From Vairimorpha apis BRL 01 (Eukaryota; Microsporidia; Nosematidae): a stretch of 18,151 bases of DNA. Below the pieces are notes generated by a model. That model saw only the letters and a program-made list of their open reading frames with translations, was not told the DNA's origin and made no database searches. The stretch is taken from NCBI GenBank assembly GCA_000447185.1, contig KE647322.1, positions 1 through 18,151 on the forward strand. Reading direction: 5' to 3'. Positions within the stretch are counted from its first letter, which is position 1. Each line of letters opens with the position of its first letter. Below are positions 1 through 8,271 of this stretch, in pieces. Made by a program: the position numbers and the translations under genes.

Positions 1-600
1 CAATTTGATAAATATTTAATCATATCATGAAATTATAAATATGTAAATAAAATGATTTGCTTTGCATAATCATCACAATATTTGAAAAGTATGATAATAA
101 AGCAGTCTTTAGTAATTAGATTAATTTTATGTATAAAATATATTATTATTATTTTTTCTAATGTCTACTTTTCAAATTTTTCAATTTATGTGTAAAAATT
201 ACATATATAACAAATAAACTTTTTATTATGCTGTTTAAACTCATTCATATATATAATAATATCTATTGTTTAAGCATGTTAGAATTCCTTTGAGTATAAG
301 AGTTATTTTTTGATGAATCATGGTATGAATAAAAATTTATTTTTTCATGTGAATAATCTTCTTAATCTTTGGTTTTATTCCAATTTAAAAAATTTACAAA
401 ATTTTATCTTACTCTGAAAACCCACTTAAAATCCATTCAATAATTAAATTTAAAAATACTAATATTTTAGATAAGAGGTTTACTTCCTTTCTTAAGGCTA
501 TCTGGTATTAAATTTATGTCAATATAATATTAACGCTATATTAGACATATTTCTAGAAGTTTTGATCTTCATAATTAATTATTTTATTTGATAAAGTTAT
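1..600. other. AT-rich stretch with no recognisable gene
   Basis: I see no reading frame of note, no RNA gene and no clear repeat boundary on either strand. The last hundred bases run directly into the first readable codons of the non-LTR element at 601, so part of this stretch could be its 5' untranslated region, but nothing in the sequence proves that. Confidence 0.6.
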
Positions 601-1287
601 ATGGAGGTAAAAGAAAACAAGGAGCTGAAGATACACATCGATACTTTAACTACAGCTGCTCGTAGTTATGAATCAAAGTCATAAAGAGTTTTCGGAGACG
701 AAAGTATAATTAGCAAGGCCAAAATTTCCAACTTGGTAGCTTCCCTGGTTACTATTCTCAGTGATGTACAAGCGTCAGAGAGATATTGGCCAGGGAGACT
801 TTAAAAGCCATTTTAAGCAGATGGAAACAAATGCCTAGAGGAGGTTTAAGAGATTAGTCTCTTTTTATTGTGAAAAATTCAAAGTAAAAATTTCCGAAAC
901 TTTGTTTAAACAAAGTGCAAAATGGACTCTTTTGTCAACATCATAGGCAACAATCAGATTAAAGAGGTTTAAAATGGAAGAAAGCATAAAAGCATCAAGT
1001 AGTTTGAAGATGTTTTCTCTAAAACCTCAAAATATAAGTCTGCTTTAAAAAAACAAGGGTAAAAACAGAATTTCTTAATTGTTGAAAGGAACTTTGTAAA
1101 GGTCAATTACGAATGTAAACCCATTAGGGAGGTTTGCTCTTTGAAGATAGATTTCGAAATGATGAGGTACTAACCAAATTAACAGGAGATTTTATATTAA
1201 CCAACCCAAAGCAATATGACGGAGGTCGCAAGAATCTTACATTGTGTTTAGCTATCATAAGAAAGCTTGACAGTAAAAAAGATTAAA
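601..1287 (+). pseudogene. N-terminal region of the non-LTR ORF, broken
   Basis: Reading starts at ATG 601 (M-E-V-K-E-N-K-E-L) and can be followed through stops to a W-P-G-R-L segment ending at a TAA near 816. A second frame from about 835 to 1178 reads through several stops (segments such as KSALKKQG and IVERNFVKVNYECKPIREV). A third from about 1148 to 1287 contains GDFILTNPKQYD and ends in TAA. I recognise no zinc finger or Myb domain here, although R2-type proteins often carry DNA-binding motifs at this end. The start at 601 is the first ATG in the frame that stays collinear; an upstream start is possible. A weakly similar block (GD...Y...K-LN/LT) occurs at the matching distance in the minus-strand copy near 17388. 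Confidence 0.55.
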
Positions 1288-1289
1288 AA

Positions 1290-1619
1290 ATGTATGGTAA
1301 GAGAACATCAATAAAAAGATACTTGATCTTAATACAAAAAAAGCTTTGCTGTATAAGTATAATGATTATAGAGACTCTGTTAGGAGAAAAAATCTCAAGG
1401 ATGCGAGATGAATTTGAGATCGTATGTCTAATTCTGGATGTCCCGAAAGATCTCCGGAAAGTAATTTCTAGCTTGTCTGATAGAATTATCATTTATGATA
1501 ATTTTATCAGTAAGCATGAGAAAAAACTTTTCAGAAAGGAAAACACTAAATTTGAACTTTATCGGAGTAAATTCTACAGGGATCTCTCTGATAAATCCGA
1601 GACAACTTTGATATGCTAG
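1290..1619 (+). pseudogene. Pre-RT segment of the non-LTR ORF
   Basis: This open stretch contains LSDRIIIYDNFISKHEKKLF followed by KFELYRSKFYRDLSDKSETT. Blocks of the form F-Y-R-x-L shortly before the RT domain are common in R2-type ORFs, so I read it as the segment linking the N-terminal region to the RT. It is not an independent gene: the apparent ATG at 1290 lies inside the element, and the correct frame before about 1390 is probably another one. It ends at TAG 1617-1619 by frameshift, after which a neighbouring frame continues (VEEIKNTWSKM). The minus-strand copy has a similar LS...K-I-E-T-Y-R stretch at about 17070-17188. Confidence 0.6.
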
Positions 1620-1739
1620 TTGAGGAAATTAAGAACACATGGTCAAAGATGTGAGAACTTTATAACGTTGATGCAATGAAAACCTTTTAGATGAATATGT
1701 TTAGGGTATAAAAGAACCAAGGATGAGAGTATATGTTTT

Positions 1740-2700
1740 TCCACGCTAGAAGAATTTATGAAAATCATTAAATGGCTTCCATGCTGGAAAGCAGCGGGGC
1801 TAGATATGATCTTCAATTTCTTTATCAAGAAAATGACGACAATCCATAAAGACTTGTACAAGATTATTAAAACTATATGTTTAGTAATAAACAGCCAGAG
1901 GAATGGTTTTTTAGAATAATTACTTCATTAATACATAAAAGACTAACACATTATGACAAAGATTTTAGACCTATCACTTGCATGTCTAGTTTGTACAAGA
2001 TGATAATTAAATGTGTCACTGCTGTAATGCAGCTTATGATGGAAGAAAAGGAATTGATTTCAGATAATCAATGGATACAGTGAGAAAAGTATATGGCATG
2101 AAAGAGCAAATGTTTTCTAACATCATGCTCAATAAAGCAAATAACTTTGGCATTAAAACAGCAAGGATTGATGTCAAGAAGGCTTTTGGCTCTTTAACAC
2201 TCAAATACCTAATCAAATGCATAGAACGATTAAGGCTATCTGAGTGGATAACGAAGTTTATGAAATTGATTACTTCTTATTAGAACTTGGACATTAAATA
2301 TAACAACAGGATAATTTTAAAACTAAAATTTCAAAGAAGAATACATCAAAGAGATAGCTTTATCATCTTATCTTCGTTTTATGTATGGACCTTCTAATAA
2401 AAGACTCAACGATATGTATTTAAAAATCGAGATCGAACTGGAAGATGTTAGCTACAGTTGTAACCTTCTTTAATTTATTGACGATTAGAAATTGTTTTCT
2501 GAGACCTATAATGTCTTTAAATTGATGGTGAACGAGACTAAGGATAGTTAGAATTGTGGGACTTGAGATGAATATAGACAAATCAGCATTTAACCTCTGT
2601 AATCTTGAGGATGATGCGAAACTTTTAGAGTCACATGAGGATATAAGTATCTTGGCATCACAGAGAGCAGAATTAGTGAAAATATAACGAGTACAGTTGA
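1740..2700 (+). pseudogene. Reverse transcriptase domain of the non-LTR element
   Basis: RT motifs can be followed in order across three frames. Frame 1740-1919 holds the motif-0 block IKWLPCWKAAGLDMIFNFF. Frame 1877-2083 holds PEEWFF, then FRPITCMSSLYKM and KELISDNQ. Frame 2071-2283 holds motif A as ARIDVKKAFGS with the catalytic Asp kept (the usual D in AFDS is G). Motif B follows at about 2330-2360 as HQRDS, where QGDS is usual. The catalytic box is FIDD at 2474-2485, immediately followed by an in-frame TAG; then MNIDKSAFNLCN at about 2570-2600. Activity would be synthesis of cDNA from element RNA at a nicked target. Stops and frameshifts between every block make the domain non-functional. 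Confidence 0.85.
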
Positions 2701-3361
2701 AGAAATTGTAAAATTTTAAAGTCCCGTGTTGAAACTCTATGTAAAACAAGACTTAATGCAAAAAATTTAATACGAGCAGTGAATGAATATGTGATCTCTC
2801 AAATAAATTATTTTGTTGGAATTGTGGAAATGGTGTTAGACTAGTTCAAGAGTATAGATGATGGTATTTGTAGTATTCTAATCAAATACCATATACATCA
2901 ACAAAATGCGTACAAAGAAAAGTTGTATTTATCAAGGAATGAGCTAGGAAGAGGTCTGAATAGTATTGAGTTGAAAAGTAAACGTATGCTTTTTCAACTT
3001 AAAATAACCTAAAATCGATCCAGGAAATATTTCTAGGGATAAAAGCAATTCTTAAAATCGAGAGAAATGGAAATACACATCTCTCAAAAATCGAAAGCTT
3101 TTAAAAATGTAAATACAATATTGAAGGAGCACATTCGATTAAGTTGCTTGATGAAGCACGGAAGTCTTACCTGTATAGTGATATATCAAAAAATCAAATA
3201 CTCAAAACTATAGAGAATAAGAACCAACTTTTTGATTTTCATCTTAGAATCTTTTATCTTGGCTTAAGCATTGAAATATGCAACTTCGAGAGGACGGGCA
3301 CTTTGAGCATTGCAGGACAGGAATATCTTTTTAGAAAAAGGAATTAAATGTCCTCATTAGA
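2701..3361 (+). pseudogene. Thumb/linker region between RT and zinc knuckle
   Basis: Readable blocks include RVETLCKTRLNAKNLIRAVN, ISQINYFVGIVEM, ILIKYHIHQQNAYKEKLYLS and RNELGRGLNSIELKSKRML, then ILKIERNGNTHLSKIESF near 3041-3102 and the open frame 3144-3347 (LDEARKSYLYSDISKN, KTIENKNQLFDF). The same blocks in the same order recur in the two minus-strand copies, which shows that this poorly named region is part of the family ORF. I cannot assign a biochemical role beyond the linker between RT and nucleic-acid-binding knuckle. The Cys pair that should precede the knuckle is not visible here because of a stop and frameshift near 3330-3350. Confidence 0.7.
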
Positions 3362-3874
3362 GATAAATACAAGTCGGTAGACCATATGGCCACCCAATGT
3401 GATAGAATGCTATCACATGACTATATGAGGAGGCATAACGAAACTTTTAGGTGTATACATCTCCAGCTTTGCCTTAATTATGGCCTTACAAAATCTAAGA
3501 AAATAAGGAACCACTAATTGCAAGATTGCACATCGAATAAAAATGTAGAAATCCGGATAGATACTAGAATACCCACGGGTATTGAGGTAAAGTACAATAA
3601 ACACTATGTTTTCATATTAGATAAAATAAAAAAGAAAATTTAAATAGTCGAGATAGGAATTACAAGCTTCGACAACCTTTGGGCGGTCGAAACAGAAAAA
3701 AAGCACAAGTAAGATTTGCTAGCAAATCACTGTGGATCAATTAATGGTTACAAAATTAGGATAATACCATACGTCATGACATGGGAGGGAATAACAACGA
3801 CCTTTCACAAAAAATATAGAAGTGAATTAAATATAAACAGCCGAACACAGGCATATATACGAGCCATAGTGTAA
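3362..3874 (+). pseudogene. Zinc-knuckle half and restriction-like endonuclease domain
   Basis: One continuous frame with only three internal stops. It opens with VDHMATQCDRML, giving the H-x4-C half of the CCHC knuckle typical of R2/R4 elements, then RRHNETFRCIHLQLC. The endonuclease core follows: VEIRIDTRIPTG, then YVFILDK, IVEIGITSFDNL, ETEKKHK, DLLAN and IIPYVMTWEG, ending AYIRAIV at a TAA. In active members the core motif is R-P-D with a downstream D and K/E; here the R-P-D position reads K-H-Y, so a catalytic Asp appears lost, while the downstream acidic positions remain. In this group the domain nicks the chromosomal target for target-primed reverse transcription. The domain assignment is firm; loss of activity is inferred. 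Confidence 0.85.
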
Positions 3875-3882
3875 AAATTATT

Positions 3883-4014
3883 TTAGAAAGTTTCTCTATG
3901 GAAGCCCATATAGGCGAACAAATTTTTGAGGAAGAACAGATGGATACGGAGAAGGAATTGGAGGAACAAATCGTGTACAAAAATCAATTTAATTCTAATT
4001 GTGATAATACATAA
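3883..4014 (+). pseudogene. C-terminal acidic tail of the non-LTR ORF
   Basis: After the stop at 3872-3874 a shifted frame reads LESFSMEAHIGEQIFEEEQM and then a further Glu-rich run, to a TAA at 4012-4014. The LESFSME block has a counterpart at the extreme C-terminus of the minus-strand copy (FNINIFER before TAA at 14648), so this is the true end of the ORF. The Glu-rich extension has no counterpart that I can see in that copy. Confidence 0.6.
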
Positions 4015-4137
4015 GTACATATAATACATATAACAAAATAATTATATATAATTATTTTGCAAAACTTTAAAATTTAATTGAATTTAGAATTAAATGATAT
4101 TAAAATCAAGAAATCTACTGAATAAATTATGAGATAC

Positions 4138-4339
4138 TATTATGACCTTTCATAACATTTATTAATATTGGTAAAAAATTTAGAAAAAAAGGGTACAACC
4201 ATATAACTAGAATGAAGAATAATTTAAATAACCGAATTAACAAAAACTTTAATAAACAATAAAACTTTTAATAAAACTTTTAATAAAAGTCTCATCGAGC
4301 TTTACTTAAAAAATGGGTATGTCCCACATGGACATCACA
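4138..4339 (+). repeat. 5' LTR of element A
   Basis: Aligns by eye along its whole length with 6208-6436; shared blocks include TTATGAC, CCGAATTAACAAAAACTTTA and GTATGTCCCACATG. It starts TATTATGAC..TTTCATAACA, which looks like a decayed form of the palindromic TGTTAT...ATAACA start of the other LTR family here. The 3' boundary is uncertain: similarity to the other LTR runs to about 4339, but a TGG at 4329 directly after CCCACA could instead mark the primer-binding site, giving an LTR of 191 bp. It lacks about 25 bases present in the 3' copy and contains a short tandem duplication (4258-4281). Confidence 0.75.
4258..4281 (+). repeat. 12-bp tandem duplication in LTR A
   Basis: The unit aataaaactttt occurs twice in a row. 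The 3' LTR has a single, slightly different version, so the duplication arose after insertion or is an LTR polymorphism. Confidence 0.6.
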
Positions 4340-4341
4340 AA

Positions 4342-5043
4342 TTGAATTCAATTAGAAAAGACAACCATGTAAACAAGGCATATGAAAATAACGAAGACGA
4401 TTACATGCAAATAAAAATTAAAATACCAGAAACAGATATGGAATTTAAAACGAAAATTAGAATAATAAAAAGCATAGAAGATTGGGATATAATAAGTTGG
4501 TTCAAAGAGTTTGAATCTATATCTGTACAAAACGCTTGAACAAACAACCAAACTTTGCTAATATTAAGAAATTTGATACCCTACGATAGGTTGGAGAATG
4601 AAAATTTTTTTACGGATTGCATTACCACAATGAAAAACATCATTAAAATTTTACATGGTAAAAACACAAGAAAAATACTTAGCGATACTTTCAAAATATT
4701 CCAAATAAATTATACCTATATTAAAGACTATTATGATACAATTTTTAATCGAATCATTATATACAGTGCTTGCCACGATATCAGCAAGTTGGAATTCAAT
4801 CGCCATTTAACAGAGTGCTTTTTCAATAAGTTAGGGAAAAATAGTACCTTTGAGTTAATTAAGCAAAATTTAAAGATGATGTTGTAAAAGCGTTAGAATT
4901 TCTCGAAAATATCGAAAGTATGATAAAGAAAGAGATGGATAATCATAGTGAAGGATAAAAATTGATAGAAGATAACTATAAAATTAATGACGAAAGTAAA
5001 TCATTTGATAAACCAAAGAATATGAGATTTAACATTGGAAAAT
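4342..5043 (+). pseudogene. Gag of element A, broken
   Basis: One frame runs 4342-4887 with a single in-frame TGA at 4537-4539. It begins TTG AAT TCA, matching the ATG AAT TCA start of element B (M-N-S-I/L-R), so the start codon is probably a mutated ATG. The block WFKEFESISVQNA, then stop (probably a former Trp), then LLILRNLIPYDRL resembles the Ty3-type Gag capsid region and is matched in element C (WFKELK ... LRQLIRNKNI). A frameshift at about 4880 leads to DDVVKALEFLENIESM and on to the knuckle. Gag would form the particle that packages element RNA. The start lies 2-3 bases after the LTR end, leaving almost no leader. Confidence 0.75.
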
Positions 5044-5044
5044 T

Positions 5045-5611
5045 GTGTTCCTTCATAAGAACACTTCTCATGATACCAAAGACTGTTTCTATAACAAATC
5101 TATAAAAAACAAGACCAGATTTAATAATAAGGGAACAGATGAATACACGAAAAAGGATTTGGATGAATTAAGAATAGTAACAAAATCCGGAATTAACTTG
5201 AATTCAATCACATTGACAGGAAGAATTAATAATAAATCTTCAAGCTTTAACTTAGATTCAGAGACATCGAGAAATTTTATCAGTAAAGAAATGATACAAG
5301 AATCAAAATTAGGAGTAAAAGAGGACGTCCCTGTTGAAGTGAAATTTGCCAATAATGAATCAGAAACCAGCAACCATTCAGTCTTAGTGAAACTAGAACT
5401 AGATAAATTGATTTATGAAAAGTCAGTAAAATTATATGTACTTCAGAAAGGACCCAAAGAGATTATATTAGGAAACGAATTCTTACACGGAAACGGTCTC
5501 ATCATAAATTACAAGTTAGGAATAATTCAATATGAACAAAATAGTATTATATTTTATGATCACAACGATGAATGTGATCTATTAAATTACTTTTTGAAAA
5601 AATTATCTTAG
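5045..5611 (+). pseudogene. Zinc-knuckle remnant plus aspartic protease of element A
   Basis: The 188-codon frame has no ATG start; it opens at GTG inside Gag and is a fragment of the Gag-Pol frame. Residues 4-14 read HKNTSHDTKDC, the His-His-Cys part of a knuckle whose first Cys lies in another frame after an indel at about 5044. Downstream, ITLTGRINNKSSSFNLDSET is the retroviral-type protease active-site region; the catalytic D-T/S-G reads D-S-E (Gly to Glu). The later LYVLQKGPKEIILGNEFLHG matches the conserved I-L-G-x-x-F-L block and its equivalent in element B (LILGTEFLM). The protease would mature Gag-Pol. The frame itself is open to TAG, making this one of the best-kept stretches of the window. 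Confidence 0.8.
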
Positions 5612-5622
5612 CTACTTAAGAT

Positions 5623-5862
5623 GATAGCAGGTTAAACAGAATTATTGAACCTTATGAAAACAACAATAATAAATTTATAGCCATTAAACAGGACCAGTCT
5701 CAAAAGATAACATACAATAAAACATTAAAAAGATACGAAGTAAAACCAAACACTTATAACAAATATGAAAACACACATAACTATCAAAAAATACTAGGAT
5801 TTTATAAAAATACTAAAGTAATTAATAAAAACATTAAGAAGAGCAATAAACAAGAATATTAA
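5623..5862 (+). pseudogene. Unrecognised pol-region frame of element A
   Basis: An open stretch of about 80 codons without ATG, rich in Asn and Lys (for example KQDQSQKITYNK and RYEVKPNTYNKYEN). It lies where the spacer between protease and RT should be. Its second half is repeated in element C at 10303 onward, so it belongs to the element. I recognise no domain. Further frames to about 6069 (for example MNKIIKLNFDKDYQDLTSN) also show no RT motif. Confidence 0.45.
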
Positions 5863-5930
5863 CAAAATTTTATAAAAATAAAAGAAATCATGAATTCACA
5901 TAGAAAGGCAAAGTTTTAAAAAGAGAATTT
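5742..5930 (+). repeat. Block shared with element C (copy at 10303-10495)
   Basis: About 190 bases with obvious similarity to 10303-10495, for example the shared run ataaaaatactaaagtaa and the ending gcaaagttttaaaa. This ties elements A and C to one lineage although their LTRs differ. It ends close to where C jumps into integrase sequence. Confidence 0.7.
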
Positions 5931-6195
5931 CAAACATTACCCATAACAAGAATGAATAAGATAATTAAACTAAATTTTGATAAAGATTATCAGGATTTAA
6001 CCTCAAATCCATATTTAAGATCAAAATATTTTATGGGTGAAATAAGAAAAGAATCAGTACAAGAATAATAGAATATGTCAAGTACATTACATAAAAATAT
6101 TTGTAATGCAAAAAATATCATACCAACAATTCTTAATATAGATATATATTTTTATAGTTATAATAAAACATTGATTTTACATTAGCTTAAATATT

Positions 6196-6204
6196 AGAGG
6201 AGGA
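6196..6204 (+). other. Polypurine tract of element A
   Basis: The purine run agaggagga lies three bases before the 3' LTR start at 6208. This is the expected place for the plus-strand primer of an LTR retrotransposon. Confidence 0.6.
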
Positions 6205-6207
6205 TTA

Positions 6208-6436
6208 TATTATGACTTTTCATAACTTTTATGAAAATTGATAAAAAATTCTAGAAATTATTAAATATAAATAAAATTTAGAAAAAGAGAGACACAATCG
6301 AATAAATAGAATGAAGAATAACATAAACAACCGAATTAACAAAAACTTTAATAAACAATTTAACTTAAATAAAACTTTTTATAAAAGTCTCATTGAGCTT
6401 TACTAAAAAATAGGTATGTCCCACATGTACACCACA
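6208..6436 (+). repeat. 3' LTR of element A
   Basis: Partner of 4138-4339, starting at TATTATGAC and preceded by a polypurine tract. It ends near CACCACA at 6436, or at CCCACA 6425 if the shorter boundary is right. Because element B follows at once, this LTR could also have served as the 5' LTR of B after recombination. Confidence 0.75.
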
Positions 6437-6452
6437 GTTTCAAATTTGAAAC
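6437..6452. repeat. 16-bp perfect palindrome just after LTR A
   Basis: GTTTCAAATTTGAAAC reads the same on both strands and abuts the LTR end. It may be a chance event in AT-rich DNA or a remnant of the RNA leader. Confidence 0.5.
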
Positions 6453-6560
6453 ATTTAAAATCAATAAAGAAAATATATTAAGAATATATCGAGCAAATTA
6501 AAATAAAATCTTAATATAATATAAATAAAAACCTTAAATATAAAAAACCTATTAAAAACA

Positions 6561-6626
6561 TGTTAGGGCAAAGTCCATAATTAATAACTATTAAGTTGCG
6601 AACTTATGATCCAGAGTTTTACCACA
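6561..6626 (+). repeat. Possible internally deleted 5' LTR of element B
   Basis: TGTTAGGGCAAAGTCCATAA at 6561 looks like the palindromic LTR start seen at 11003 (TGTTATAGCCTTGCCATAAC), and TTTTACCACA at 6617-6626 looks like an LTR end placed directly before the conserved gag start at 6627. Only 66 bases separate the two ends, against about 280 in the complete LTRs, so most of the LTR would be missing. This is suggestive only. Confidence 0.3.
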
Positions 6627-7440
6627 ATGAATTCATTAAGAAGTAAGTTCTCCTTAAATCATCTGGAAAAAATATTTAAAAAGCCTCAGAACGAGATAGG
6701 CAGACCAAAAGATCAAAGAGAATATTACAAATTTGACAAACACATCAAGGGTACTAATATCACCACGAAGATAAAAATATTAAGAATAAAAAATATTAAA
6801 ATGGACTGTACCATTACTGAATTTGAAACGTTTGAAAGACTTGCTATAATAAACGAATGGACAGATGAAATTATGGGTAACATCTATTATGACATAATTG
6901 AGGAAGGAAAAAATAAAACGTCATTAACTCAAAATAGTTACGTAAAATTACGTAAAGAAATCATGACCATCTTATACCCTTCAGCGGAAACAGTATTATA
7001 TTTAAAACAAATAAACAACGTCAAACAAAATAATTTATCTACATCAAAGATTATTACAATGAAATTATAAGATTAAATTGTATATTAGCGAAAATAAAGG
7101 GATTGAGTCAAAAAGAATTGGAACGTACCTTAACTGATGCTTTTTAGCTTTGACTATGAGCACATACAAGCTTAGAACTGATAATACAAGTGAAAGAAGG
7201 TGAAAGCTTAGAAGAAGTCTTGAAATACTTAAAAAGGCTTGAAGATTATATAATAATACGAATTAACGCCAAGAACTAGCGTTTTAATGTAGCTCAAGAA
7301 GCTATTTCTGATGACCTCTCTGGTCTTCGTATGAATCAAAAATGGTTTAATATACATAAGTCCAAAAATCACAATACCAAAGAATGCTATTTAAATAATA
7401 AATTCAAAAAAGGGAATAAACCACAAGGATCAAAACGATG
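6606..7440 (+). pseudogene. Gag of element B with altered zinc knuckle
   Basis: The frame 6606-7070 is open for 154 codons. The conserved start is more likely ATG 6627 (M-N-S-L-R-S), which matches element A and directly follows a possible LTR end. A frameshift at about 7070 leads into a frame running to 7440 with four in-frame stops (one TAG, two TGA, one TAG); it includes LSQKELERTLTDAF and ESLEEVLKYLKRLEDYI. At 7343-7387 it reads WFNIHKSKNHNTKEC. Spacing matches the C-x2-C/H-x4-H-x4-C knuckle of elements A and C, with the first Cys replaced by Phe (ttt for tgt) and His at the second position. The Gag differs strongly from that of A, so B is a separate lineage. Confidence 0.75.
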
Positions 7441-7445
7441 AGTTT

Positions 7446-7817
7446 CCAAAATCTATGGTAATAACCACAGCTTAATAGAGCAACTCTACTGCTATTGTAA
7501 TAAAAGTTCAATCAAAAAGTTTAGAACTTGAAAGGCTAACTGACACTGGGTCAAATCATAATTATGTGCATGAAGACGTCTTAAAAAAACTTAATTCAAG
7601 CTTGGTATAAACCAGACCAATGAATATTGTGTTTAGTTTAAGTAATATGAAGCGTGTACCCAAAAATTATATTGAATTGTTCACCAATGTCCCATAGAGC
7701 TTTATGTGTTTAAGCAATTACCGGTTTAGTTGATATTAGGAACCGAATTTTTGATGTAGAATGCATGTACTATCGATTGCTATGAGCGTTTAATTAAGAT
7801 GAATAAAAATATATAAT
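7446..7817 (+). pseudogene. Aspartic protease of element B
   Basis: The frame through 7542-7553 gives LTDTGSNHNYVHEDVL, with the catalytic D-T-G-S triad region intact. After a frameshift near 7690 the frame reads IELYVFKQLPV, stop, LILGTEFLM (7730-7756), matching the LYVLQKGPKEIILGNEFL block of element A. Stops at four or more places end any function. Unlike A, this copy keeps the catalytic Asp-Thr-Gly. Confidence 0.8.
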
Positions 7818-8062
7818 ACCTATATTAAATAATTCAAAATCTACTGACGAGATATTGGATGAACAACTCTGCAAAAAAATATCATTACTAATATATGATG
7901 AAAACGAATTAACGAAAAATAAAATTTAGTTATTATCTTAAAGTAAATAATAGTTTATATTAGATTAAACAACCTAGTATCCGGTTTTTAGTCAATAATG
8001 TCATACCGGAAATTCAGTGTAAAGGTTATGTTATCTTAGTAAAATATATAGAAAAGTATTAA

Positions 8063-8268
8063 CGGGAGATAAAAAAATTGCTGGAAGAGAATATAATTGA
8101 GCCAAGCAACTCTCTATTTACAAGCCCCGCATTTTTCGTTAAGATAAAAATGATGAATTAAGAATAATGGTCAACTACCAGACCATAAACTAGTATATAA
8201 AGGTTGATCCTTTGATAAAACTGAAAATAGATGAATACCTTCCAGATAATTTAAAGCAAAATAAAAAG
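8063..8268 (+). pseudogene. N-terminal fragment of Ty3-type reverse transcriptase (element B)
   Basis: The frame at 8063 reads REIKKLLEENIIEPSNSLFT then SPAFFVK, the signature opening of Ty3/gypsy RT. An extra base near 8146 shifts to NDELRIMVNYQTIN, then DPLIKLKIDEYLPDNLKQNK, which matches the RT1 region just before the first catalytic Asp. The domain stops here: no Y/F-x-D-D box or RNase H follows, because the next codons belong to integrase. RT would copy genomic RNA to DNA. Confidence 0.85.
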
Positions 8269-8271
8269 TAG

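Larger units (their letters stand above)
601..4014 (+). mobile_element. Degenerate non-LTR retrotransposon, R2/R4 type (copy 1)
   Basis: A single decayed reading frame of about 3.4 kb carries, in order, an N-terminal region, a reverse transcriptase, a linker/thumb, an H-x4-C half of a zinc knuckle and a restriction-enzyme-like endonuclease. That order, with the endonuclease at the C-terminus and no apurinic endonuclease at the N-terminus, is the known architecture of the R2/R4/Dong group of non-LTR retrotransposons. The repaired length of about 1,100 residues would be normal for the group. The frame is broken by many TAA, TAG and TGA codons and by several frameshifts, so it is a dead copy. 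No poly-A tail and no target-site duplication could be identified. Two more copies of the same family lie on the opposite strand between 11672 and about 17600. Confidence 0.85.
4138..6436 (+). mobile_element. Ty3/gypsy-like element A, deleted for RT and integrase
   Basis: Two similar LTRs (4138-4339 and 6208-6436) enclose about 1.9 kb with gag, a zinc-knuckle remnant, a retroviral-type protease and a short unrecognised pol-like stretch. A full-length Ty3 element would need about 3 kb more for RT, RNase H and integrase; none of their motifs appear between the protease and the polypurine tract. The flanking pentanucleotides (gatac before, gtttc after) do not give a convincing target-site duplication. 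The element is read as a deletion derivative that would have depended on proteins of a relative. Confidence 0.75.

Noticed and set aside
2420..2749. Minus-strand frame of 109 codons
   Set aside because: Antisense to the RT box region of copy 1, where the plus strand carries FIDD and NIDKSAF.
601..4014. In-frame stops as sign of a reassigned stop codon
   Set aside because: TAA, TAG and TGA all interrupt conserved domains, and frameshifts are as common as stops, so decay explains the pattern better than recoding.
4348..4551. Minus-strand frame of 67 codons
   Set aside because: It is the complement of the element A gag frame, and no motif supports it.
5089..5373. Minus-strand frame of 94 codons with hydrophobic stretches
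   Set aside because: Antisense shadow of the protease frame of element A.
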